64,000 nt of DNA from Ceratothoa steindachneri (GCA_963969495.1 OZ018329.1:73670912-73734911), one strand, 5' to 3'. Numbered from the stretch's first letter, positions 1 through 12,184 are shown. Numbers and translations are program-made. Notes: a model not told the origin generated them from the sequence alone.

Positions 1-300
<300 letters not shown>

Positions 301-468
301 CTCTTCCGAATAAACAAGCTTTTAATGCACGCTTCGCAAGGTCGATCGGGACTATGAAAGAGTGAGAAATTAACTGGGAATTCAAAGGACAAAGGAGAAA
401 TTGAGGTAAACACGTGGCTAATATAAAGTGTATAAATCTCTCATGAGCGCGAAAGAATGGTGAAATGA

Positions 469-645
469 ATCCAGCAAACCGTAAGAAACAGAAAAACAGT
501 ATAATCTTTCTTCGGAAAAAGTTATTTCCTATTTCGAAAAATTCCGTACAGGGGGGGGGATTCGAACCACGTACACTGAGGGAGCGAGCAGCCGCTTAGA
601 TCTCAATTGAACCACCCCTTAGACCACTCGGCTACGCGGAAGACC
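469..645 (-). repeat. tRNA-derived SINE, family S1, copy 2
   Basis: On the minus strand the A box TAGCCGAGTGG (624-634) and the B box GGTTCGAATCC (558-568) match the internal Pol III promoter consensus very well. The body matches copy 1 closely, including the terminal stretch complementary to ATCCAGCAAACC. Its 5' head directly abuts a hAT coding fragment, so it most likely inserted there. It is not a working tRNA gene: the anticodon arm and acceptor pairing are lost. Confidence 0.85.
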
Positions 646-833
646 TTCTGGCCCATCTCCTCCAAGAGGTCCATGTTCACTTTGAGGAACACAAGCTCCT
701 CAAAGTTGACCAAATCCAGGGATGGCCTCTTGGCCCTGATGACATCCCCAGCCGTGCTGAATAGCCTCTCCACAGCTGCAGAGCTGGAGAGGGGGGTATT
801 TCTTTCAAAAAAGTTGTCTTTGTTCCTGTTCAA
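646..833 (-). pseudogene. hAT transposase C-terminal dimerisation fragment
   Basis: The minus-strand translation contains the hallmark hAT C-terminal motif PLSSSAAVERLFSTAGD, followed by RAKRPSL and NFEELVFLKVN. In hAT transposases and ZBED-like proteins this region mediates dimerisation. Only about 60 residues remain, without the BED finger or catalytic core. Reading continues out of frame sense into the SINE at 645. It is a dead fragment. Confidence 0.85.
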
Positions 834-845
834 AGTCGCGGAAAA

Positions 846-1484
846 TTGGCGGTGCGATTTGGCTTAGTTCGACTTTTTCAAAACGTATGCGACTTCCAAC
901 TTTGCGACTTTGAAATTCATAGTGCGGCAAAGTCGCAAAATCACAAGTCGTTGCCGCAACGCCCAGCTCTGGTCAAAATGCTAAAAAATAACATTAATAG
1001 CTACTACAAAATAGAGAGAATAAAATATCTAGTTTTAACAACAAAATACTTGCCTGCTGTTATCTCTAAAACAGACCATTCGGTATGTCAATTCAGTTGC
1101 CCTAACAATGGATGTAAAGCTATTGAAACATCCTACATTGTTTTTTTGACAATAGCCTTCAAACTAGATGCGAACAACGTCACAATAAAGGAACACTCAT
1201 ATCACATTCTCCCGACAACAGAAACACAAAAAAGTTCAAACATTGTATTTAAATCAGAAAGAAAAGACGACTTAATGCTATTTGAAACATTTCGTATAAG
1301 AGACAAAAGACTAATCATTAACATACAAAACCATAGATTGACAAGAACCTTAAAAATATTTTGAAACTTAAAAAATATAAATTTCATAAATAATTTCAGA
1401 CCACCGTAACATTAAACAGTAACATGAAAAATATTCAATGTCACTTGAGAATGCTGGATGTATCTTTACAAAAATACCCTGTGT
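846..1484. other. No recognisable gene
   Basis: This AT-rich stretch has one open frame of about 170 codons on the + strand, but its composition is low-complexity and it resembles no family I know. I see no tRNA, splice-bounded exon or clear repeat boundary. Confidence 0.5.
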
Positions 1485-1654
1485 TGCCTGTTACACTGGC
1501 ACCCGGAGGGGCTGCATATCCTTCCGGCCTGAGTGCAAATTAGGGAAGCCCTGATGTCACTGGGTTGACTTGAACTCTGATGGGGCCTGGGAAAGTTGTT
1601 GGTGTGCTTTGCCCTCACCCCTCTCAGCAATACTTTACTTTTTTATTATTAGTA

Positions 1655-1795
1655 TTATTATTAGTGGATATTATTATTATCAATATGTATTAAAATCATT
1701 TTAATATTATTACTGTGTATTATTATTGTGCATTATTATTAGTATTATTTATTACTGTTGTTTAGTAGTATTATTTAAGTTATTATTACGGCTAT
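1655..1795. repeat. Imperfect ATT-rich simple repeat
   Basis: Degenerate ATT/ATTATT trinucleotide tract within the LINE 5' region. No coding content. Confidence 0.7.
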
Positions 1796-2033
1796 CCCCT
1801 CAACTTTTTCGACACGTACTCTATACCAAAGAACCGTTCTCACCTGGACAGAGTTCGCTCCAGCACCTATAGTGTCCTGGTGGACTGCATGCCATCCTGA
1901 GATCACCTAGCGCCAGGGTGATCTCACCCACCTTGCTCCTTAGTGGAGCCGCCTATCTCTACTTTTCTTTATTACATACTCGCCTACTCCATTCCAAACC
2001 TGCTCTTCTATCCACAGACGCTCTGGCTGCCTG

Positions 2034-2246
2034 GTGCACTTTCATTCTCTTATGAGCCTTAGTCGAGTGACAGTGTATACTGTGAAGTCACTACCTGATG
2101 CAGGGGCCGAATTAGGGCAAGTTACGCCGGCATCATCCTTTATGGTTAAAGTTCGAGGACAATTTCGCCAGAATGGTGGGCTGGGTTGGGAAAGGACATC
2201 AACGCTCGAACCGTGGACTGAGTATGAGCAAATGATCACATTCTAG
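2034..2246 (+). other. Short open frame, weakly protease-like
   Basis: A 70-codon frame contains LPDAGAELG, which distantly resembles the active-site context of a retroelement aspartic protease (normally D-T/S-G-A). The Thr/Ser is missing and nothing else supports the match. I list it only because the motif could mark a retroelement scrap between the LINE 5'UTR segment and its GC-rich region. Confidence 0.2.
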
Positions 2247-4059
2247 AATTTCTGATCCTATGGAAATTTTTTCTTAACCTCCCAAGTCTTTGGGAAATCC
2301 TAGTATCTACTTTCCAAATGCATTTTTCTCTTGTTCTAATGTGGTTACAAAAGAAGGCAATAGAGGGAAAGCGAATGTAGATCCTCCACCAAGCGAGGCC
2401 TCGCCCTCCCTAGGTCTCGCGTAGGACAAGGAAAATCGAGGAACCCCTTCGACCGGTGGAGGGGCTCCCCATTTACTATCACCCTGCGGCCTTTCCTTTT
2501 GCTATCTTTGGAGGCGTTCTCGGGAAGCTCCACCTCTTAAAATGAGGTGGCCCTCTGCTTTCTCAGGGCTCCTCCACCCTTCTACCGGAAAGGAGGTTTA
2601 CTCCTCTCCTAGGCCTACGGATGCGGTGGCTCGCCCTTCTTTAGAGGTGCCCTCGGGTGTCTCCATCTCCCTACTAGCGGCAGTCCCTCTTTTTCTATAA
2701 CAGACGACTGCTAAGAGAGAAGAAAAGCGGCCCAAAATTGACCGCTCCCTTTGGTAGAGGCTCGATAATGCCAACCCCCATAGGAGGGCATGGGAGAGAA
2801 GGTACAATCGCTCCGTGCCACCTAACGTCCTGAATTCCTGCATTTTAAGACTGCTGGGGGCGACGAAATACGACAACACAGAGTCCTCGATTGGGATCCG
2901 TCCGGGCTTGGGTTTCCTTTTGGCGATGAAGAGAAGCGGGTTAATTCCTCACCCCCTCTCCCCCCCAAAAAAAATAACAGGAAGACAAATAGGACTAAAG
3001 GATCCTCTCCCTCTGCTTGGGCTCTGGGGACATAAGGGTTAGCTACCGTTACCGTTGCGTAAAGCAAACAGGCCAAAATTGGCATGATCGGCCTCGAGGT
3101 GTGCTCAAAGCCCAAAGTCGCAAGTGCGCTGAACTAAGCCTCGATTACGTTGGGGCACCTCATTGAGAGCTGTTCAGGCTACGAATCGTCTCTCATTTCG
3201 CGAGGCTAAGGACTCGATCCTGGCGCGCCCGGCGCTGCCTGGGACGTCTTACACCTAAATTTATATGAAAAAGCACCCTTTACTCCTGGCCCCTCTAGAG
3301 CTGGCGGTACAAAGGGTTTGCCCCCAGCCTCGGCTGAAACCAGGGCTCCTCCCTCCACCACCGTGCCCATTTCTGGTAAGGCGAATTGGCCACGCAAGTG
3401 CAGCAAGTCGTTAGACTCACAGGAGGCAACACCCTTTAAGGTGATCGTGAGACTCTTCCTGGGTTCCTAAAGCTGTCGCCCGAAAGAAGGAGATACCAAA
3501 AGAGCTTCGGCTCATACGACTTCACCCATGGGTGAACTGAAGTGGCTCGGAGACGGTGGATCCTTCAAAGGAAGGACCCTCGCCTCCGAAACCACCCTGC
3601 ATGCCGAAGGTTTTGAGGTGGAGTGAGGGAAATCCTCGCATAGCGAGCCCAACCTCCCCCAATAAATCCCGGAAGGCGACAGCACCTTCAGCGCCTTTTT
3701 CGGTCAACAGCGTCCGGATTTCTGCCTATGGGAAACGTACGGCCATTCCCGTGAGGGTTTTTATTTCGAAGGGGGCCCCCGCATCTCCTGCGAACAAGAT
3801 TTCAAAGAAATATTCCTTCAATGGAATTGCAGCGAACTCCGGACCAACCGGGAAGACCTGCGGAAGCTCATCTCCTCCCATTCACCGTTAGCTGTTTTTC
3901 CAAAACACCATGCTGGGCGCGTATCCCTTGTCCATCCTCCCGGAGTAGAAGAGTTTTGTGCCCCAACCACGACGAGGATGGGGATGGGGGAGAGATGCGC
4001 GATTTAAATACCTTCTTTCAGACAGTAGGAGTGCAGCTGAAATTGGATAGAAGGTACAC

Positions 4060-4790
4060 TGTTATTTCTGTGTGCATTCCTTCATCGTCAGCCGACTTCG
4101 ACGCGGAGGACTTCCGCCGCATCTAGGCACGATTGCTGAGTCCCTTTCTGCGCAGGGATTTGAACGGTAGACACCTACTCTAGGGAAATTACCTGATCAA
4201 TCTCAGGGGTCATATCCTCGTGGACCTGATCGACGAGCTAAGTGTCCTAAATGTGGATGAGTTTCTGCATCACTGCCCGAAAACGTCTTGATTTTCCAGT
4301 TTTTATCTATTCCTGTGTTCTACGGATACACAGCCTGATTTTGAGTGGGAGATGATCGATGACCCCCATGGTAGTAATCACTCTTTCATTCAAATATCAT
4401 TTTCTCGACCGCTGCCGCCTGAGAGAGACCTCCCATCCCCGCCCCTCGTTGATGCTTTGCACGGCGCAATGGTCCGCATTTTAAGAAATGGCTGATTTCT
4501 TTGTTCCAGTCGATGAGATTAGGTCAGTGGATAAAGCCATTGAGTTCTTCTCCGGAAACCTTATCATCGTTGACCCAACTACTATTCCTAGAACGTTAGG
4601 CCGTTTTGCACGCCGACCACTTCCGTGGTGGTCAACCAAGTGTGAGACGGTTCTCAAACAGAAGCGTTATACCTACATGCGCTATAAGCGCTGCACGGAC
4701 GATTTCAAAGTCAGTGAATTTCTACGAGCTTGGACTAGGTTCTAATATGTTTCTAAGCAAGCCGCTCTTCTTGGCGTGCAGTGTCTTCAC
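4060..4790 (+). pseudogene. I-1 copy A: endonuclease C-terminus and pre-RT linker
   Basis: The segment around 4060-4420 and the frame at 4488-4742 align with 61640-61760 and 63421-64000, and the later part with 40200-40660. Recognisable pieces include a SNHSFIQIS-like end of the apurinic-type endonuclease and the linker signature PWWSTKCETVLKQKRYTYMR, typical of Jockey/I-group ORF2 between endonuclease and RT. Stops and frame changes separate the pieces. In a live element the endonuclease nicks target DNA to prime reverse transcription. Confidence 0.7.
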
Positions 4791-4799
4791 TTAACGGGA

Positions 4800-6320
4800 A
4801 CCCCCTCTTGTAGAGGTGTGGAAGCGAGTCAAAAGGATTCGGGGTAAATTCTTGTAGGACCATCTCGCGTTCTCCAGGAGAATGGCAAAAGCAATTTCAG
4901 ACCCTGCGTCCGTCTTCGAACACGCTCGCTCCGCATTCTCTAGCCTAGATGCTACTTCACCAGCATTCAATGCACGTCGTGATGTCGCTGAAGGACGCAA
5001 ACTGGATTTTACCTCCATAGCCGTAGATTACTACAACGAAAGGTTTACATTGCGTGAGTTACGTTCCGCTCTCGCTTCGTGCGCGGACATCGCCCCTAGT
5101 CTGGACGATGTCCCGTATACCTTGCTTTGATATCTAGGTGAGCAAGGCATGGTTTTTCTGTTAGAATTCTTCAACAGGATCTAGACAGAGGGTTTCCCCC
5201 CAGACTTTTGGATAATAGCTACTGTACTCACTTTTCACAAACCAGGCAGATGTCATTCTACCCCTACCAGTTCCGCCCAATCTCTCTAAGCTGCTGCGTG
5301 TGAGAGTTGATGGAGAAATTGGAAAATGTTAGCTTAATCTTTTTCAGGATATTGAAGGTGACCTGGTTTCTGCACAGTGCGGCTTCCGCAAGTTTCACTC
5401 CACGTCGGATGTTCTGGTCCATAGGTGGGCGTTATCGCGATAACGATATCGGGTTATCGGTTATCCGATATTTTTTCCGCGTTATGGATTCATCGGTATC
5501 GCCGATACTTTTGGTTCCAATCTAGCGATGATTGATAATTTCAGTTTTTGGTTCCAGTTTAGCACAGGGGCGAGCCACGCGTGCCTTGGAGGCAGAAATA
5601 GGTAGGTTGAGCTGGGAACCAGCTGTCGGACGAGAGGTTACGGAGTGTTGCTCCTACGCGCTACCTGTTTTACGTGTTCTTTGATGATTTTTTCCTATAT
5701 TCCCGTGCTTCTTCCGTTCTATATTGTATTATAATTTTGAATTTATCGATTTATCGGTTATCGCCGATAAGGTTATCGTTATCGATTTATCGGTTATCGT
5801 GATACATTTTTTCGTTAACGCGCCCACCTATGCTCTGCTCCGACTGGAAAATGCCGTCTGCAATGCCTTCCTTCGTAGACAGTACGACGCCACGGTGTTT
5901 TTCGATCTGGAGAAGGCCTATGATACCGCATAGCGATACAGTATCATGGAGAGTCTCCTCACGATGGGGGCGAGGGAACGCCTCCCAATCTTTAATTCTG
6001 ATTTTTTTTCGAAATTTCTCGATTCCCCGTACGGGGGGAGGAGATACCTGTCCGTCCCAATGGAACAGAAAGAGGGTGTTCCGCAGGGAAGTGTCCTCTG
6101 TGTCACACTATTTGCCTTAAGCATCAACGGTATCTCTTCAGTGCTGCCGGAAGAAGTTCTCGCTACGTTCTACGTGGACGATCGTTCAATCTCTTTTGGT
6201 GCTGAGCAGATGTCAACTATAGAACATAGACTCCAACAGGCATTGAACCGCATCTCTCTTTATGCCGAAGAGCACAGGTTTGGATTTCATTGTACAATAC
6301 TAATGTAGTGCACTCCTGCC
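4800..6320 (+). pseudogene. I-1 copy A: reverse transcriptase (interrupted)
   Basis: RT fingers end in CGFRKFHSTSDVLV just before the insertion at 5423. Directly after it come the palm residues FFDLEKAYDTA. Motif B-like GVPQGSVL lies near 6076-6110, and the catalytic YVDD is intact at 6171-6182. If the insertion at 5423-5829 is ignored, the frame runs on across the junction. The fragment ends near 6320, where the downstream thumb frame is lost. It is RNA-directed DNA polymerase of a LINE and is not functional in this copy. Confidence 0.8.
5423..5829. mobile_element. 407-bp terminal-inverted-repeat element with TTATCG arrays
   Basis: The ends AGGTGGGCG and CGCCCACCT are perfect inverted repeats flanked by AT on both sides. 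Inside each end lies a dense cluster of TTATCG/CGATAA hexamers: about eight in 5745-5811 and several in 5431-5480. The centre has no coding capacity. Removing it restores the host RT reading frame exactly. The TIR start resembles hAT ends (AG.GGTGGGC), and subterminal hexamer arrays are typical transposase-binding sites, but the 2-bp flank does not fit the 8-bp hAT duplication, so the superfamily is open. Confidence 0.75.
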
Positions 6321-7084
6321 GCCATCCACGGCTCCACCCTGACCAATACTTGTTCCTAAACGAGATTCGCCGGGAAGTCATTGATTCGCGCCATTTCCTC
6401 GGTCTTGTTTTTGACAAACGCCAGGGACATTCTCGTTCCGAGACGTTCAGCACCTAGGGTACTGATACTAGGTGCTGATAGCGCTAATACCTTGCTTTAT
6501 ATCGATCTTTTGGTGGGTTGAAACTTGATTACATATGCGAATTTTATGCATCTGAAATCGAACATGTATTGCCGAAGGTTGGACTCGATCCACCACAATA
6601 GTCTTCGCCTGGCGCCTGGTGCCTTCCGCAAGTTCCCCATTGAGAAACTGCTTGTCGATGTTGGGGTGATTCCACTTGCTCTGCGCAGTGCACAGTGACA
6701 AGGGATAGTGACCCCGATAATCCTGATAACGGGACAGGTAACGTGCGCAAATATCACCCAGACTAGGACATTCAACAGGGATCGTCTGTACGCGCGAGCC
6801 CTGCGACTACCTCAGTCACCAACAACTCTCACTGCATCCGCAGCTGATCTCGACGGCGCCTGTACCTCCGAGCGATGTCAGTTATACCCTAAACCCTTTG
6901 ACTTTAGTAATAAGAAACTTCTTCGAAAGCTCGGTATAGCTCTCGGGATGGTGGCGCCTCTGGTTCTGCCAAGGACACCAGTCTGGAGGGTATCACCTTT
7001 GACTATTTGTCGTTACGCATCTACTCCCAGAGCTTCTGAAGCACTGGGAGGAGTAAGTTCGGCCTTTTTGGAGCACACTTAGTG

Positions 7085-7855
7085 TCAGGCTGGATCCGTA
7101 CCAGTGTATACAGATTGCTCCAAGTCACAGAAAGGGGTTGGTTTCCACCTCCTATGCTGTCTTTTTTAAGTTAGCAGCACTAGATCAGGCGTTGCATCTG
7201 TCTTCTCGGCCGAGCTGTTTTCAATAAGCCGCTCGATACGGGAGATAAAGCATCGTGCCCAGTTCGCATAACTGATTGTGATTTTTAGCGATTCCACAAG
7301 CAACCTGAGTGCTATTGGGGCATTGGAATCCACATTCGCTGGTTCGCGGTATCTGTGACGCCACGGTTGCCGCGAGCTGAGTAGATATCCAGATTATCTT
7401 CTTTTTGAGTTCCTGGATATGTGGGAATTGCAGGGAATTACAGTGCCGGTGAGGGTGCTAACGAGTCCATGAGGAGTAGGCGACTAAACCAGCGTTTGGC
7501 TTTTCCTCATACCGGCTACATTGCAGGAATATAGGCAGCCATCCAAGCTGTTTGGCAAAGGAGGTGGAAGATGGTAGAGGGGAACTTAAGGTTACGAGCC
7601 ATTGCCCTACGACTGTTCCCATGGAACTACCACCCAGGGCCGCGACGGCTTCATGTCGGTTTCGCATGTCTTTGAATTGGGCACACTCACGGGACGCACC
7701 GCCCTTTAATGTAGAGTCCTCGTGCACTATATTGCGACGATTGCGATGTCCTACAGACTGTTCGGCACATTCCTGTTGAATGTCCTAGTCTGGGTGATAT
7801 TGGCGCACATTCCCTGTCCCGTTAGCAGGACGAGCGTGGTCGCTACCCCTTGTCC
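7085..7855 (+). pseudogene. I-1 copy A: RNase H domain and C-terminal tail
   Basis: Translation in shifting frames gives VYTDCSKSQKGVGFH, where the Asp is the first RNase H catalytic residue. SVFSAELFSI (catalytic Glu) and FSDSTSNLSAI (third acidic residue) follow. The tail LNVLVWVILAHIPCP is also present in copy D at 48605-48670. RNase H would remove the RNA template during cDNA synthesis. Several stops show the copy is dead. Confidence 0.75.
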
Positions 7856-7859
7856 TTGT

Positions 7860-8560
7860 ACTCGGGATAGGTTGGTGTGCATAGAATTTGACTTGGTGGT
7901 CTCGCTCTCATCCACGCTCCACACATATTAGTCTAAGGCGGGTGCAGTAGGGAGAGTTTGGAGGACAGATAGCTAGATGTTCAGAGTGATGTAGTCAAAG
8001 AAACCATCTGATAGATAGGAGTGGGTTCTCCCGCTTGTGTGGCATTTTGCAGAGTCCTTCCACCATATATACGCCTTTCCAGAGGCCACTTCCTGGATAA
8101 AGGGGAACAATAACTCCTTCAGACACTTTATGTAGCCCTCTCTATTGAGTCTGAGGCCCTTCCGATAAGATAAATGGGGGAATAACGTGGCCCTTGCTCC
8201 TGACCTCTTCAAACACCATGATGCGCCCGGTAATTTGGTTTCCATGACTCTTGGCATATCTTTGAGAACGCAGCAATCTAAGGGTTGTTTTGCGAGTTTA
8301 CCACATGTCATGGCAAAACTTCTTCTCGTATGAGAAGAACTAAAATATGCCAGGCTTAAGTGGATGTTATACTTTGTTCACAAGCTTCTCAGCACATCTC
8401 TTCCGCTTGTCCGACACTCCTATGTCCTTGGCTATGGACCTCATTGACTGACCTTCTGGGATAGTATCAATGATGGCTTGAATTTATGAAACAAATTGGT
8501 GGTTCTTTTTGTATTAGCACGATTAAAGTGATGCTTCTGGACCATCTTCGCCGTCTTAAG
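7860..8560 (-). pseudogene. Tc1/mariner-superfamily transposase pseudogene
   Basis: On the minus strand the N-terminal helix-turn-helix reads IPEGQSMRSIAKDIGVSD. The catalytic core then follows in broken frames: HIGH-similarity signatures are GLRLNREGYIKCL, WKDSAKCHTSGRT (position of the second catalytic Asp) and CPPNSP near the third. Length and order fit a roughly 340-residue DDE transposase with at least two frameshifts and several stops. Inverted repeats were not identified. It faces the preceding LINE tail to tail. Confidence 0.75.
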
Positions 8561-8793
8561 ATTAACACAGTAACATTCGAAGATATTTCCTTTGGAGCTC
8601 CCGGCGTGAATACCAAGCAGCAGCGCTTGCCTTTTTCTAATTTGGATGGGGGAGGGAATTAAGTTCAGCTATGGTATTGATTCATTCACAGACGATGCAC
8701 ATACGGGTCTACTATGATAAGGAGAGAAACGACACCAGACAAGACGATTGCACGTAATTCTGAGTATCCAAAGGCGACAAATTGCCCATTGCA

Positions 8794-8796
<3 letters not shown>

Positions 8797-8864
<68 letters not shown>
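8797..8864. repeat. (AT)n microsatellite
   Basis: Pure AT run abutting the mariner element. It replaces the outermost nine or so bases expected at the left inverted repeat. Confidence 0.97.
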
Positions 8865-8867
<3 letters not shown>

Positions 8868-10660
8868 AGAAAAAGTTAACCGTAATTTGAATTAGCATAA
8901 CTCAAAAACTATTGGAGAATTTTTGGTCTTGCCAAAGGTGTTTTATTTACCAACTATTTATCTGTCGATTCTGCAAATTCCATTAAATTCCCTTTTATGA
9001 TATTGATACACTAATGGGTTTAGTGGAGGCTATCAAAAATATGTTTGTGCAAGGAAGTAAAATAATGAAACGAAGCCTAGGAAGGCTAGGCCACCGTGCA
9101 CTTTCAAGATAACCTAGGGAGCCTAGGTTGCCTAGGTCTTTGTGTGATTTTCCAAGCATAGCTTAGGCCATTTTACAGTGGTTTTTCAGCCACGCTGTGG
9201 TATGGTCTCGTCATTATTGCTTACTAAGCAAATGAAAGCGTTTCTGTGTAAAAGTTTACTTCCATAGAACCTTTTTAATCATGCAGTTAACAAAAGATCA
9301 ACGCGTATTTGTAGTCACAAACATTATTAAGACTGGCAGTATTAAACAAGTACAAAATTCATTTGAACAACGTTTTCTAGGTCGGCACCCACCAAGCAAG
9401 CCCACACTTTGGAAAAAAGTTCGCAAATACCAACATGAAGGAACATCCTTAAATCTAAATAAAGGTCATTCGGGTCGTATGAGAACCATAAGAACAACAG
9501 AAAATATCGAAAATCTTCAGATGACACTTCTTCAAAATCCGCATGTATCAGTCAGAAAGAATGGATTACAATTGTCAAAGTCATCATTTAACCGCATTAT
9601 TAAAGATAACTTAAAATAGCATCCCTATAAGATGCATGCTAGACACCAGCTTCTTGAAACTGATTTTCCTTGTAGAGAATTTGTCGAATGGCCTCCCCAT
9701 AAACTTGCTCGTTTCTTGGAAAACGTTGTGATTGGTGACGAGGCAGCCTTTTTCGTGAATGGAAAGGTAAATAACCATAACATTCGGCAATATGCGCCGC
9801 TGAACCCCCCCCCCCCCCAGCATTCAACTTTGACACACGTATTTGTCAGCAGAAAGTGTATCTGTGGATTGGAATATGCGGGAATGGCTGTCTTGTCGGC
9901 CCATTGTTTTACGAGAATAACTTGAATGGTGCTGCCTACCTGAGCACGATCAACGAAAGGATCTTCCCAGAACTCCGCCAGATTTACGGCAATCAATTCA
10001 ATAGACTTTGGTGGATTCAGGACGGCGCACCAGCTCATAGACAGCTTGCTGTAAGAACAAAACTAAGAGAAACGTTTGACAACCGCATTGTCACGCTAAA
10101 TCATGCAATTGAATGGCCCTCAAGATTCCCTGACTTAACACCGTGTGATTATTTTTTATGGGGATATCTAAAGAATAAAGCGTATTCTACTCTACCACAA
10201 AGCATCAACCAGTTAAGAGATAGTATCACACGTGAAGTCATAGACTTAAGGAAAATCACAAGTTAATCAAAAAGGTTGTTCAATAAATGCGATCAAACGC
10301 GCAACTGTGCTTGGAAGGAAATGGAAGACATGTGGAAGGAAATGATACTTAGAAAATTAAAAAATGAATTTGTATTACCCATATGAAGAGATGTTTTTGT
10401 TAAAAATGGATTTAAATACATTTGTTAATTTTAAAGTTCGAAGTTTCATTATTTTACTTCCTTGCGCAAACATAATTTTGATAGCCTCCACTAAACCCAT
10501 TAGTGTATCAATACCGTAAAAGGGAATTTAATGAGATTTCCAGAATCGACAGATAAATAGTTGGTAAATTTTTTTTTTTTTTTATAGGGCTCAAAAATCT
10601 CCAATAGGTTTTGAGTTATACTAATTCAAAGTACGGTTAACTTTTTTATGGGACACCTTG
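8865..10660 (+). mobile_element. rosa-like (DD41D) mariner with ~210-bp terminal inverted repeats
   Basis: Left (8865-9070) and right (10443-10660) arms are inverted copies over roughly 205-218 bp, with shared landmarks GTTAACCGTA, ACCAACTATTTATCTGTCGA-like sequence and CCTCCACTAAACCCATTAG. The right end is followed by TA, the mariner target dinucleotide. The left tip is eroded by the (AT)n tract. A single transposase gene lies between the arms. Long TIRs of about 200 bp are unusual for classical mariners, which have about 30 bp. Confidence 0.85.
9281..10266 (+). pseudogene. rosa-type mariner transposase, two visible lesions
   Basis: The start MQLTKDQRVFVVTNII opens a tandem HTH DNA-binding region of about 112 residues. 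The catalytic core follows: VIGDEAAFF holds the first Asp, WWIQDGAPAH the second and PDLTPCDYFLWGY the third, with 41 residues between the last two Asps, the rosa/DD41D spacing. Only two lesions are obvious: an in-frame TAG at 9617-9619 just before HPYKMHARHQ, where a tryptophan codon is likely, and a frameshift at the C-homopolymer near 9806-9820. The total length of about 329 residues is normal. Function in life: cut-and-paste transposition at TA. Confidence 0.88.
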
Positions 10661-10662
10661 TA

Positions 10663-11910
10663 TATATATGCAAGAAACAATCATAAGTAAGCATGTGATA
10701 TTCCATGCTTCAAATATGGCAAAGTAAAATAAAACAACACAGGGAAGCCCAAGCGCCAGCAAATTACTTCCAACACTTCTACAATAACCTCCCCCCTCCT
10801 CACTAAGCCCTAACTTAATCAACCACATCCAGACTACCTTCACCCAAGGATAATTGAACACGCTAGCACCAAACCACATCCTAAACGAGTCCCCCTTTAA
10901 TATACTAACTAGAGAAATCAGTACACAGAACAGAGTAATCCTTTTTTAACTCAGGTCAGGCCACACCACCATACAACAACAATAAAAACGTAGTAAGCCT
11001 TGCTCCGACGCTGATATGCACCAAATGCAACCAAATCCCAACAACACGAAGCACCTATAGCAATGCTTCTGGACATTCCTATAATAAAAACCTCCTGGGA
11101 AACTTAAATATATATATACATCAATTATTATGTAAAATTCATATTATGCAATCCTTTAACTTTGTCAATTTAATCTTTCAATTAATTTACTTAACTTTTG
11201 TAAATTAAATCATTTTATGTATAACTTAATAATTAATTAATTCATTTATTTTACTTGTCAATTCATTTAACGTAATACTGTTCCAAACAACATCTCTTAA
11301 AATTTCACACACAAACAAACAAACAGACGCTTTCAGCTCGACCAAATTGCACACTATTCTCCCCCAGTCGACGCGCTTTTTTGTTCGCATAAAGGTCGGT
11401 AATCATTCCTTCTATAATTAGTCATTTACCTCCAAACAAATCATACTTAGTTAATTCCACTTTCTCTCACAATTCTTTGCAAACGACCATACGAGAGTAG
11501 GTCCTAATTATATTTACTTCTCATATTGCAGCCCCTAATTCACAGTCCAACATAGTCACTATATTATTATTTCACCATATTATTCCACCATATTATTTCA
11601 TATTTATTTCACATACTTCAATTCTCTTCGCATCTTGTTACTGTAAATCATATGTTAAAATATATTACATTGTATACCTAATCTACTTATCTCATTGTAC
11701 ATTCGTTGATTCTATGAATATATTTATATTTGTGTAATTGTTTTTCTTAAAACCCAGTTCATTATTTCAAAATTTAGTTCGCTGTCGTCTTAGGCCTAAA
11801 AACTATCCGCCGACAACTTCGATCAAACATTTTATGGTTATGGTTTTCGAAACGCTATTTAGGCTGATTTATTATCAGAAAATAAATCACATGAATAACC
11901 ATATACTATA
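10663..11910. other. AT-rich region, possibly Gypsy-1 5' LTR in its right part
   Basis: No gene is seen. The right part directly precedes a primer-binding-like site and the Gag leader, so the 5' LTR of Gypsy-1 should lie here. I cannot define its left end, because Gypsy-1 is truncated and no 3' LTR partner is present to compare. A short CAAA repeat lies near 11312-11326. Confidence 0.4.
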
Positions 11911-11914
11911 AAGT

Positions 11915-11926
11915 GGTGCCCAAAGT
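11915..11926 (+). other. Putative tRNA primer-binding site of Gypsy-1
   Basis: TGGTGCCCAAAG begins with TGG, the complement of a tRNA CCA end, and lies 370 bp before the Gag start. A similar AAAGTGGTG core occurs at 63380-63394 in another insertion. The primer tRNA is not identified. Confidence 0.4.
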
Positions 11927-12184
11927 TTAATAATTTCCCGTCAATCAATAAATAAGTTTAAATGTTAAAATAATTCTTGACTCCACGCGTCAATTTGTCC
12001 CAAAGCTTGAGCAATTTTGATTCACGTGTTCATTTTTTTTTATATCGCGTGTTATCTTTAACATCATTCTTCCAATTATCATAATTCACGTCATTTTAAT
12101 TTAATAATATCCCCTATATTCAACGAGTGGACAATTTCCTTTATTTCTCAATTATTTTTCATTTCTTCATATTCCTGTGCTCGT

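Larger units (their letters stand above)
1485..7855 (+). mobile_element. I-clade LINE 'I-1', copy A (degenerate)
   Basis: Pieces of one non-LTR retrotransposon lie in order: a 5'UTR-like segment (1485-1600, shared with 57655-57780), a GC-rich ORF1-side region (2345-3900, similar to 36423-36690, 39580-40130 and 58330-58980), endonuclease C-terminus (about 4060-4400), linker (4488-4740), RT (to about 6320) and RNase H plus C-terminal tail (7085-7850). The RNase H domain places it in the I group. Frames are broken many times. This copy keeps many CpG sites that copies B, C and D have lost as TpG/CpA. A 407-bp inverted-repeat element sits inside the RT. Confidence 0.8.

Noticed and set aside
558..634. 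Functional tRNA-Leu or -Ser gene
   Set aside because: A and B boxes are good, but the anticodon arm and acceptor stem do not pair and a second diverged copy with the same SINE body is present.
846..1364. 172-codon open frame on the + strand
   Set aside because: No family resemblance, no splice or promoter context, and composition as expected from AT-rich non-coding DNA.
3522..4126. Overlapping open frames on both strands at 2.3-4.1 kb as host genes
   Set aside because: They lie in the GC-rich I-1 5' region, which recurs in copies B and C without conserved reading frames.
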